In this document: positions 43,520 to 51,628 of the stretch, one piece after another | How the letters are laid out: every line of letters starts with the position of its first letter | Position numbering within the stretch: position 1 is the first letter of the stretch | DNA from: Angomonas deanei | Taxonomy: Eukaryota; Euglenozoa; Kinetoplastea; Trypanosomatida; Trypanosomatidae | NCBI GenBank assembly: GCA_903995115.1 | Contig: LR877159.1 | Span: forward strand, 248,001-312,000 | Length of the DNA stretch: 64,000 bases | Reading direction: 5' to 3' | Translations under genes and position numbers: made by a program | Notes under the pieces: generated by a model | What the model was told of the DNA's origin: nothing | The model's database searches: none | The model's input: only the letters and a program-made list of their open reading frames with translations

Positions 43520-43773
43520 TGAAAGAATTGTGGTGAAGTAAAAAAGCTCTAAAGAAGAAGGATGGCAAGAAGAATGTCGAGAGTGTACCTTTAATAATAA
43601 TGAGGCGGTTGGAAAAAAAAAATTCTAAAAAAATGATGTACCAAGCAACATAACGCTGAGTATAATTAATCTAGTCGTATGCAAATATGATACGTAGGAA
43701 AGTCAATCTATCTTATATATATATAATTCAAATTGGTAGTCATAAACAAAATCAAAAATCTAATAAAAATTTT

Positions 43774-44382
43774 CTATACAGCTACTTCGTCATCCACCAA
43801 AAGAATACTCTCTCCCGCGGTGCCCTCTAGACCTGCCGCGTGATTGGGTTCCACTACGCGCGGTAACCACTGATCCGGTAGTCTCTCGGCGAACTGATTG
43901 TGTCTCTTTTCTGTTGTCATTTCTATCCGCGCCACCTTTGCCTCCATCTTCATCACCTGCGCATCCTTCTCCTCTAAATCGTACTTTAGACGGGTGAGAG
44001 CATCCTTCGCTTCACGGAGGTTCGCCTCTAGCCTTTTGCGCTGCTCAATGTCGGAGGAGGCCTTCTCGATCGCCTCGCTGCACTGCTTAATAGACGCCGT
44101 CAGCCGTTCTTCCTCCTCGGCAAGGTTGTTTACGTGATCGTGTTGCGACTTTGCATGCGCCTCCTTCGCTCTCAGCTTTTCATCCTGAACATTCTTCTTT
44201 TGCGAATAGCGAGCCCTCTCCTGATCTAGCTGCTCCTGACGAAGCTGGCTTTCCTGCTGTTCGCGCATAATTCTCTGTCGGAGCTCCTGGACCGCTATTC
44301 TACGCACCTCAAGGGAGTGCTCGCGATCGGTCATGAAGGCCGTGCGTGACTGATAGTCGTGAAACGCTCGAACGTCGGTCAT
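43774..44382 (-). CDS. coiled-coil protein, 202 residues
   Basis: The ATG at 44382 (MTDVRAFHDYQSRTAF) is used because the earlier in-frame codon is a TTG. Residues about 20-165 are almost wholly charged and helical with heptad spacing (RRIAVQELRQRIMREQQE, QLDQERARYSQKK, EEEERLTASIKQCSEAIEKA, LREAKDALTRLKYDLEEKDAQVMKME), so a long coiled coil is predicted. The last 40 residues are not helical and end in acidic LLVDDEVAV. There is no signal or membrane span. Small coiled-coil proteins of this kind are frequent in the flagellum and basal body of kinetoplastids; a role there is a guess. Confidence 0.75.
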   Translation of the reverse strand: MTDVRAFHDYQSRTAFMTDREHSLEVRRIAVQELRQRIMREQQESQLRQEQLDQERARYSQKKNVQDEKLRAKEAHAKSQHDHVNNLAEEEERLTASIKQCSEAIEKASSDIEQRKRLEANLREAKDALTRLKYDLEEKDAQVMKMEAKVARIEMTTEKRHNQFAERLPDQWLPRVVEPNHAAGLEGTAGESILLVDDEVAV

Positions 44383-44811
44383 TCGAAAAGTGAACAAAAA
44401 AGAAAAAGGAGTTTAGAAATAAAACAAAAAAGCTGATTCTTTTTTGCTGTGTTTAAGTGGTAAAGAAAGGAGGAGAGAAAAGTGTTTGAGATGTAGCAGG
44501 AAAAGGAAAACATCATCTTTCACAGTCAACCAGTTTAAACAGCGCACGCAATTTTATTTTTTAGTTAGATATAAAAGTTCATTATTCTCACTTCTTATCG
44601 CACATCAAACAAAACGAAGAGGGTGACGCGGAGACGCGGAATTTTTGTGGTTAAGCTACACTTCGATTAAAACGCTAGGGGCAGTGGGAAGTTTTTTGTT
44701 TAAATGCATAAAATAGAAAGAAAACGTATACATGAGCGAAAGTTGATAAACATCAACAAAAAAGGAGAGGGAAAAAAGGAATTAACACCGAAATTTCTGC
44801 TCACTGGTTTT
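44383..44811. other. intergenic, AT-rich
   Basis: Between the coiled-coil gene start and the stop of the first RING/EF-hand gene. A-rich and T-rich patches are present, including plus-strand A runs that give T tracts on the coding strand. A short minus-strand frame (44700-44882) overlaps the RING gene and is not supported. Confidence 0.45.
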
Positions 44812-45858
44812 TTAAACGACTTTACCCGCCCTGAAGGTAAGAAATTGATGCAAGTCGATACTTCCCTTGCGTTGTCTATCAATCATGCCGAACAATTTCA
44901 TTGCCGCCTCTCTGCTACTCACGTCGCCTAAATTCAAAACGAGTTGCGCAAACTCTTCAAACTCTAAGCAACCGTCCTGATTCCTGTCATACCCGTGAAA
45001 TTGCATCATTATGGTATTGTACTGCTTTTGATTTAAACCATAAAGTGCCTTGGGGTTGGGTTTGTTGTACTTCAGCCATGTCAAAAACTCTCCCTGACTC
45101 AGAGAGCCAGACCCGTCGGCGTCCATGTCCATAAAGATACGATTTACCTCCGCCTCGGTTCTGGCAAAGTTAAGCCAGTGGGCAAGGCGACTCACCTCCT
45201 GACGGTCTAAGGTGCCACTGTCGTCGGCATCAAAAAAGACAAAAATGGAGACAATTTGATCGTACTCCTCCTGGGTGAGACCGTAGAGGTTCCACGGGTA
45301 GTTGCCAACCGGCTCAATCACCTCATACCGTCTGTTGCTCTGTATCTGCGGGGGCGCCTGATTTGGTTGGGGGGTTGGCTGTCCATTATAATACAGGCCG
45401 GTGGGGGCAGGGGCGGGAGCCTGAGCAGCTCCGGGGTATCCTTGGAACTGATCAAAGTTGTAGGTGTAGGGGGCGGGGGACGGCGCGGCGTTGCTAGGGG
45501 GAGGTCTATTCATACTAGGGGCTGGTTGTGCCGGTTGCACGGGCGGTGCGGCTGCGGCTTGCGCTTCTTTTTTGGTCTTGCTCGAGCAAACGTGTTTGTT
45601 GCTACTCTCGCGAGTGCCCTTCCATCCACATTTCATGCATTTAACCTGCACATTTAACGCCATGTTCACAATGGCACGATTCGGGGCCACGGTGGATTCT
45701 ATGGGCTCTCGACACGTGGGGCAATCCTTCATACCAGTTAAGCACTTGCGGCAGTAGATGTGGCCGCATCGTCGAATCTCCACTGGGTCATTGAAAGAAT
45801 CCAAACAAACACCGCATACTAGCTCGTCGTTAACGTTCTCACCGATACACACGGACAT
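44812..45858 (-). CDS. RING finger protein with EF-hands, copy 1
   Basis: A 348-residue protein with a C3HC4 RING near the N-terminus (CGVCLDSF, CGHIYCRKC, CPTCR), probably an E3 ubiquitin ligase. A second zinc motif follows (CMKCGWKGTRESSNKHVC). A Pro/Ala-rich linker (about 100-180) leads to four EF-hand units: loops DADDSGTLDRQE, DADGSGSLSQGE and DRNQDGCLEFEE look calcium-binding, and the fourth (DRQRKGSIDLHQ) is degenerate. This pairing of RING and EF-hands is uncommon, suggesting calcium-regulated ubiquitin transfer. The next gene upstream on the coding strand (46189-47181) encodes a paralogue with the same order of domains. Start at 45858, first ATG of the frame. Not seen: signal peptide or membrane span. 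Confidence 0.88.
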   Translation of the reverse strand: MSVCIGENVNDELVCGVCLDSFNDPVEIRRCGHIYCRKCLTGMKDCPTCREPIESTVAPNRAIVNMALNVQVKCMKCGWKGTRESSNKHVCSSKTKKEAQAAAAPPVQPAQPAPSMNRPPPSNAAPSPAPYTYNFDQFQGYPGAAQAPAPAPTGLYYNGQPTPQPNQAPPQIQSNRRYEVIEPVGNYPWNLYGLTQEEYDQIVSIFVFFDADDSGTLDRQEVSRLAHWLNFARTEAEVNRIFMDMDADGSGSLSQGEFLTWLKYNKPNPKALYGLNQKQYNTIMMQFHGYDRNQDGCLEFEEFAQLVLNLGDVSSREAAMKLFGMIDRQRKGSIDLHQFLTFRAGKVV

Positions 45859-46188
45859 GTCTGAAAAATGATAACGACGCGATAAGTAAATACTTAAAAC
45901 AAAGTTCAGTAATACTCAACTTTCAACTATTAAGCAAAAATTAAGTGAAAAGGGGGCTACAGAAGCAATGTATACTTGGTTAGAGTGCGGGAGAAAGAGC
46001 GGTAAATGAAAAGTGGAATCGGATAGCAGCACGAATGGTGAAATCCAAGGGAAAATAAAAAAAAGGGAAATAAAAGTAATTAAATAGAACGATGACTAAC
46101 ACGAGCAAAAAGGACACAAAAAAAGACAACCATTAGTTGAAAACATTTAAGAACAAAAAAATTACACGGCACAGCGCGTTGAAAACTG
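45859..46188. other. intergenic
   Basis: AT-rich region between the two RING/EF-hand genes, containing A-rich stretches around 46050-46160 that would form the 3' UTR of copy 2, and the 5' flank of copy 1. No gene seen. Confidence 0.45.
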
Positions 46189-47181
46189 CTACAACTCGAC
46201 TACGGACGTACCTTTCCTGAAAGCCAAATAATCGTTTAGACTGATAAGACCGTAATTATTGTTGTCAAGATTTCTAAAAATAGCGGCTATTCTATCCAAA
46301 TCTTTCTCTTGTCCGGTGCTAACCATCATATCCGTAAAGTCCTCTACATTCAGCAGGCCATCCTCGTCCAAGTCAAACATATTAAACTCCATCATAATCT
46401 TTCCATAAGTAGCTAGTGAAAATCCGTAAAGTCTATCGGGCGGCGGTTGATTCTTGCCGACCCAGGTCAAAAACTCGTTTATATCCAACAGTCCATTGCC
46501 GTCATCGTCCATCTCTGCAAATATGTCAGCAATGACCTGTGGTTTATGTGCAAAGTTCATCCACCGGAGGAGTTTGGTCAGTTGGGGGCGGTTAAGGGAA
46601 GTGGAACCCCCTTCTAAGAAAAAAGTAAACTGTTTTGACAGCTGTTCGTAGTCCTTCTTGTCGAGCCCGTACTTCCGCCAAGGCTCACCTTCAGATAGGG
46701 ACGGACGTTTCAGGGGTGCCACATTTTCCGCGTGAAACGAGGAGGAGTTGTTTTGGTGCGACGCGTTGGTGTAGGATATTGGTGCCGATTCCGAAAGATA
46801 ATAGTCGTAGTCGTATTCGTAGTTGGAATAGGTGGTGAGGTGTTTGTTACTGGGGGCAGAGGCGGGGACTCGTCCTCCGGTCTCTACCGGTGTCTTGGGG
46901 CCAGAACACTTATGGGAGTAGCCCACCTCCCTTGTCCCTGTCCACCCACACCTTTGGCACTTGACGGTGACGTTCAAAGCCATGTTGACCAACGACCGGT
47001 GGGGTTGTTGGGTGCTCTTGATTTCCTGACGGCAAACAGGGCACGACTTGGCCTTTTGTGGAAAGCACTCTTCACAAAAAATATGGCCGCAGGGAGAAGC
47101 CTCTACCGGCTTTTTCCAGGCGTCTAAACACAAAGGACATTCCAGTTCATCGTCATAATCTACTGCGAACACAGTCGCCAT
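46189..47181 (-). CDS. RING finger protein with EF-hands, copy 2
   Basis: A 330-residue paralogue of the neighbouring gene. The RING has CPLCLDAW, CGHIFCEEC and CPVCR, the second zinc motif is CQRCGWTGTREVGYSHKC, and the segment SLVNMALNVTVKC is close to IVNMALNVQVKC in copy 1. The linker is shorter and Tyr-rich. The EF-hand region differs in calcium-binding: the first loop is lost, the second (DDDGNGLLDINE) and third (DLDEDGLLNVED) look functional, and the fourth is degenerate. The two copies align over most of their length but are clearly diverged, so the tandem duplication is old or the copies have specialised. Start at 47181, first ATG of the frame, with plus-strand A runs (a coding-strand T tract) immediately upstream. 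Confidence 0.88.
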   Translation of the reverse strand: MATVFAVDYDDELECPLCLDAWKKPVEASPCGHIFCEECFPQKAKSCPVCRQEIKSTQQPHRSLVNMALNVTVKCQRCGWTGTREVGYSHKCSGPKTPVETGGRVPASAPSNKHLTTYSNYEYDYDYYLSESAPISYTNASHQNNSSSFHAENVAPLKRPSLSEGEPWRKYGLDKKDYEQLSKQFTFFLEGGSTSLNRPQLTKLLRWMNFAHKPQVIADIFAEMDDDGNGLLDINEFLTWVGKNQPPPDRLYGFSLATYGKIMMEFNMFDLDEDGLLNVEDFTDMMVSTGQEKDLDRIAAIFRNLDNNNYGLISLNDYLAFRKGTSVVEL

Positions 47182-47390
47182 AAGAAAAAAAAAAAGTATA
47201 TTCTATTAGGTAGTTAGAATAGTTTGTCCCACACTGAAACAGTATAAAGACCTTCAAACCTTGTAATGAAAAAAAAAAAAGGGGGGAGATTTTGTGTGTT
47301 TTCTTTTACTTTCGCTTTCCTTTTTCCTGGGAGAGGAACGGACATTAACGAAACTCACGACCGGGGCAGCGCTCTTCAAAAAAAAAAAAA

Positions 47391-48788
47391 TTATTCGCTC
47401 GTGCGGGGACGCTTCGCCCTTTCCTTTTCTTCTCTTTCGCGGAGCGAGCTCTTGCGTCGATCGGCATCCTCTTTCGCAAACTGAACTATGCGTGTGAATT
47501 TTTGGCGAATAGCTATTGCCGCGCTCATTTGTCCTCGAATACTCAGGCAAAACTGCCGCCAATACTTTTGACTGACCTCCCAGCTCAACGGGCGATCAAC
47601 GTCGGGATCTAGGAAAACGTGAAGGGTGGGCCGGAGGGGGATGGATTCCCGACGATGCTCCATGTAGTAGGGATCCTTTCGTGGGACATACATGGGAAGT
47701 TCAGAAGCGGATCGACCAATCGCGGTGGCGGTGTGGATCGCCCAACACTTTGCGGTATGGAAAACGTGATAACCGCCACCGCCTAAAAGAACAGTCGGAA
47801 GGCCTAAGCCGAGAACATCGGCCACGCACTGGGTGTGCGTAAACGTCGTGACAGCCAGACGGCCTATCAAATCTCCTGCTATTGTATCCGCCCCACACTG
47901 CAGCACAATAGCCTCGGGGTCGTAGCACGACACGATGGCGGTCAACGCTGTTCTGAACGAGAGCAAATAGGCCGCATCCCCGGTGCTGATGGGAAGCGGG
48001 CAGTTCACGGCAAAACTGTTTGTAGACTGCGGGGTGCAGTAATCACCAGTGCCAGGGAAAAACCCTTTCCCAAATTGATGAATAGAAAAGGTCATCACCC
48101 TACTATTTCCGTAAAACGCAGTTTCCACCCCATCCCCATGGTGGACATCTAAATCAATGTACAACACTCTTGAGTAACGGTGTAGTAAACGTTTGATGCA
48201 AAGAACAATATCATTCACAAAGCAGAATCCGCTTGCGTTGGCTGAAGCGGCGTGGTGAAGACCACCCGCCCAGTTCATCGCAACGTCCGCAGTGCCGTTG
48301 AGCAGCACATCAGCGCACGCTAAAGACGCTCCGGCCTGGCTGGCCACCAACGACCAAACCTCAGGAAACAGCGGACAGTCGTGGGTCGCGCTCCCAGCGG
48401 GGACGTCAAACTCTTTTTGAAAAGAAAGCGCAGTCTCTTCAAGTGGGTCACCGCATATGCGCGGGGCTTGTTTGAGGCACTCTAAATAGGCTGAGCGATG
48501 GAAAACTCTCATTTCTTCTTCCGTGGCAGGACGCGCTTGACGCACGGTCATCTCTTTATCGAGACCCAACGACCGAACGAGGGAGTGAAGCACCCGTACA
48601 CGCGATGGTCGCATGACGTGATCCTCCGCGTACGCGATGGCGGTCACGGAATCGTCAATAAAATAAGTAATCTTTCGTTTCTTTCTGGGCGTCTTTTTCG
48701 TTCTTAAATTGGCCAAGTTGACGTCAGCACCCGATATCGTATCAAATATCGCGGCGAGTGTTTCTAAATCTGTAGCATTTTCAATCAT
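47391..48788 (-). CDS. class I-type histone deacetylase
   Basis: A 465-residue zinc-dependent deacetylase of the class I (HDAC1/Rpd3) type. The catalytic landmarks are in place: GGLHHAASANASGFC with the His dyad (about residue 175), DLDVHHGDGVETAFY with the zinc ligands Asp and His (about 213), IHQFGKGFFPGTGDY, QCGADTIAGD with the third zinc Asp, and GGGGYHVFHTAKCW with the catalytic Tyr. It probably acts on histones in the nucleus. The N-terminal 110 residues are an extension with a KKTPRKKRK basic patch that may be a nuclear localisation signal. The C-terminus is charged (KEDADRRKSSLREREEKERAKRPRTSE). Kinetoplastids have several such enzymes (DAC1-4); which one this is cannot be decided by eye. 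Confidence 0.92.
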   Translation of the reverse strand: MIENATDLETLAAIFDTISGADVNLANLRTKKTPRKKRKITYFIDDSVTAIAYAEDHVMRPSRVRVLHSLVRSLGLDKEMTVRQARPATEEEMRVFHRSAYLECLKQAPRICGDPLEETALSFQKEFDVPAGSATHDCPLFPEVWSLVASQAGASLACADVLLNGTADVAMNWAGGLHHAASANASGFCFVNDIVLCIKRLLHRYSRVLYIDLDVHHGDGVETAFYGNSRVMTFSIHQFGKGFFPGTGDYCTPQSTNSFAVNCPLPISTGDAAYLLSFRTALTAIVSCYDPEAIVLQCGADTIAGDLIGRLAVTTFTHTQCVADVLGLGLPTVLLGGGGYHVFHTAKCWAIHTATAIGRSASELPMYVPRKDPYYMEHRRESIPLRPTLHVFLDPDVDRPLSWEVSQKYWRQFCLSIRGQMSAAIAIRQKFTRIVQFAKEDADRRKSSLREREEKERAKRPRTSE

Positions 48789-49007
48789 GTTTGATTACAA
48801 ACCAATAAAAAAAAGCATCGACTTTAAAGTGGAGAAAGTGTGAAAATGCTCCGTCAGGGAAAAGAAAAGCACACGAGTGTTGTTCTCCTTTTTCAGTCTG
48901 CCTCATCATCTTCACTTTCAATTTTGGCTTTGTTGTGTTAATTTTGTTGTATAAGCAATTTAACATTCGAATAAATGAAAATAAATCAACATGAGTGTCT
49001 GTAAAAG

Positions 49008-51446
49008 CTACCGTTTTGGCGAACTAAACAACTTCATCGACTGCCTGTCCCCAAAGCAATTATTGCCCATTTGATCCAACAGCGTAGTCCAAAGGAAAAG
49101 AGTCGCCCAGTTATCCATTTCCTTTGATCCAAGTAAACGTCTTAAACCAATAGGGTGGGGAGTGGGTGTTTTTCCAACCAGGGTGACAGACTCTAGCTTT
49201 TTTACGACAGCGTCGTTTTGTTCGACGCCATGCGTAACAACATGGATAGTGGAATCGTTATCGTTCGGCTTCTCCTCCTGAACACTAGCAAGGGCCCCCT
49301 CCGAGGAAACGATTGGCATGCACACATTGACAGCTATCTCAAGCGTCTCCACAAGAAACGGCGCTGCCCCGGCGAAGGCTAGTTCCTTAGTGCCCTGGTC
49401 AATGTACGCCACTTTGGCCCGGTGAATGACACTTCTGTAGTTGATAAGGGACGCGAGAAGATACTTCGATCCTCTCTCGTGGTACTGAAGAATACTGGCT
49501 ATCGCCTCACAGAGACTCAGCATGGTCGTCTCATAAATTTTATCACTCCGTGGGCGGGTTAAGTTGATCTGCGTCACTTTAGCGAACACGTACACCAAGA
49601 TTGCCGACGAGTCCTTGTCCAAAAATGTCGCGAAGGGAGCGATATTCGTGATGATGGAACTGCAGAGAATATAATATGGTACGAAAACTGGATCGTTCGA
49701 TTTCATGATTAGACAAAATGCGATCACGATCAGGTCGACATAGGTAGACTGCGAGGACAGTTTGGGGAACGAAAATGGAATGCTCTCCTTGATGGGAGAG
49801 TTGCATATGGTACCGAAACGCTTTTTTTCAGACAGTCGGTGAAGCAAAAACACCACCAGTTGTAAGTGATACACATACTGTGTGCTTTTTCTCACATCCA
49901 TCGCATAGCACAACAGGGGGACGAGATAATCGAGAAGTGTGTCCTCTCTGTTTGCCAGCTGGGACTGCACCTGAGGGGAGGTATCCACTAGCTTCCACAG
50001 TAGCAACATAAATTCGTTTTCCGAGGCCAAACTGTGTTGGGATTCGGGCAAGTACGTTTGTGAGGCGTACGACCGCAGCCTGATTATATTTACATAGTTA
50101 AACAAAATTGTCTTCGCCTCCGTGAGGGTTATATTTACAAAAGTAGACCGCACACTATGAATATACGATGATTCAGCGTTTCTGGAATCTGTCGCACGTG
50201 GTCGAGTTGTATTTCTGTGGACGCGCTTCTTGGGCAGAGAACCGGCGCGCCTGGACCCGCTTCGTGGCGGGTCGCTGTTCCCATCGGGGACGCTACTATC
50301 GGGTGTGTTTGATCGAGTAAAGTTCTGCTCGGAGCTCTTGTTGTCTTCGTCGATGGTCGGATCGGCCGGAGACGCCAACGGTATTCCCTTGTAGCACAGC
50401 ACGGTGCAAAGTAGACGGCAACTGGCAATCACCACATCTTCGTCCCTGTTCGAGAGGTAGCTGCTGTAAGGCAGCGCGCCATAAGGTTCGTAATTGAGAA
50501 CGGTGTTCAGCATGGAAACCGCAAGTGTGGCCATCAACGGTACCTTTTTCCCGTTGATCAAAGATTCCATAAAAATGGTGTCGCGGAAATCGCTGGTGTG
50601 GTATAACTGTGAGGACAAGCATATTTGGATGGTCTTCAGCACGAGTTTCCTATAGAGACACTCCTTCGCCGTTGCGGCCAGCCGTCTCTTCGTCAGCGGG
50701 TCTGGGGAAGAGACACCGTACTGCCACAGCAAGCGAGTATCCACGTTGGGAAGGGTGATACTAGGTTCTGGGTCCTTGGGAAAGACGGTTGCGGAAAGCG
50801 TAAGACCCGGGATGAAGCAGCACTCCACTAGAGACCGCATTAGCGTCTCACCGATCGGAGCCGGGTTGTTCTTGGACAGCGGCTTAAACCGTTTCTCTGG
50901 ATGGTCATCGTCGCACTTGCTTCCTTCGCAAAAAAACAGCTGCACGAAATTCACCGTGGAGTTGGTCCTTTTGTTGTCGCCCCTCGCCTGGGGAGGACTT
51001 TCACTCTCTTCATTCACTTCCGAGATGGAGTCATTGGACAACCTCTGCGCCTCCTGTGCTCTGCTGATGGAAGCAAGAGCGGAGTTGTTCCCCGGCTTGA
51101 CACAACCACTCTCCAGCGCGTATGGCATCATTCTCTGCAGAAAAATAAGTGCCCCTTGGAATCTGGACTCCCGCTGCTCATCACATTTTAGGACCTCATG
51201 TGATCGCAGTTCAGCTATACCGACTATTTCTTTTATGCAAAGGTACAAAAGATGTGCGAAACCCTTTGTGTGAGAATGTCGCAACTCTTTTAAAGTAGAG
51301 TAGGGAATTGACGAATTTAAATGTGCCTCGGAGAGAGACGGTAACGCGGACAAAAGAGTGAGAAATTCGTCCTCAGAAACCGAATCGCTGTTCGCTAAGC
51401 TATGAAAGCGTTTTCCCACCTCAAGAGCGGACGTTGAAGAGCCCAT
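49008..51446 (-). CDS. HID1: HID1-like protein (Golgi/dense-core-vesicle trafficking)
   Basis: An 812-residue protein of the HID1/dymeclin group. It begins MGSSTSALEVG, a classic N-myristoylation start (Gly2, Ser/Thr at 6); human HID1 begins MGSTDSKL and is myristoylated. The strongest match is the segment from about residue 430: QTYLPESQHSLASENEFMLL, LVPLLCYAMDVRKS, QLVVFLLHRLSEKKRFGTIC, and SQSTYVDLIVIAFCLIM, each close to human HID1 in order and spacing. NYEPYGALPYSSYLSNRDEDV matches the earlier HID1 part. HID1 acts at the trans-Golgi and in secretory-vesicle formation. Length is near human HID1 (788). The Ser/Arg-rich insert (about 375-400) is extra. Confidence 0.85.
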   Translation of the reverse strand: MGSSTSALEVGKRFHSLANSDSVSEDEFLTLLSALPSLSEAHLNSSIPYSTLKELRHSHTKGFAHLLYLCIKEIVGIAELRSHEVLKCDEQRESRFQGALIFLQRMMPYALESGCVKPGNNSALASISRAQEAQRLSNDSISEVNEESESPPQARGDNKRTNSTVNFVQLFFCEGSKCDDDHPEKRFKPLSKNNPAPIGETLMRSLVECCFIPGLTLSATVFPKDPEPSITLPNVDTRLLWQYGVSSPDPLTKRRLAATAKECLYRKLVLKTIQICLSSQLYHTSDFRDTIFMESLINGKKVPLMATLAVSMLNTVLNYEPYGALPYSSYLSNRDEDVVIASCRLLCTVLCYKGIPLASPADPTIDEDNKSSEQNFTRSNTPDSSVPDGNSDPPRSGSRRAGSLPKKRVHRNTTRPRATDSRNAESSYIHSVRSTFVNITLTEAKTILFNYVNIIRLRSYASQTYLPESQHSLASENEFMLLLWKLVDTSPQVQSQLANREDTLLDYLVPLLCYAMDVRKSTQYVYHLQLVVFLLHRLSEKKRFGTICNSPIKESIPFSFPKLSSQSTYVDLIVIAFCLIMKSNDPVFVPYYILCSSIITNIAPFATFLDKDSSAILVYVFAKVTQINLTRPRSDKIYETTMLSLCEAIASILQYHERGSKYLLASLINYRSVIHRAKVAYIDQGTKELAFAGAAPFLVETLEIAVNVCMPIVSSEGALASVQEEKPNDNDSTIHVVTHGVEQNDAVVKKLESVTLVGKTPTPHPIGLRRLLGSKEMDNWATLFLWTTLLDQMGNNCFGDRQSMKLFSSPKR

Positions 51447-51628
51447 TTGGGAAAAAAAGGGGGAAGCAAGACTTAACTGCGCTTAATAAAAGAAAAGGCG
51501 AAGGGAGAAAAAAAAAGATGGGCGGACAAAGAGACAAAAATATCTTAAATGGACTCGCCCCGAGAGCAACACGAAAGCACACGAAGATGCTAATACTGTA
51601 CAAACAAGGAAACGGATAGGTGTTTTTT

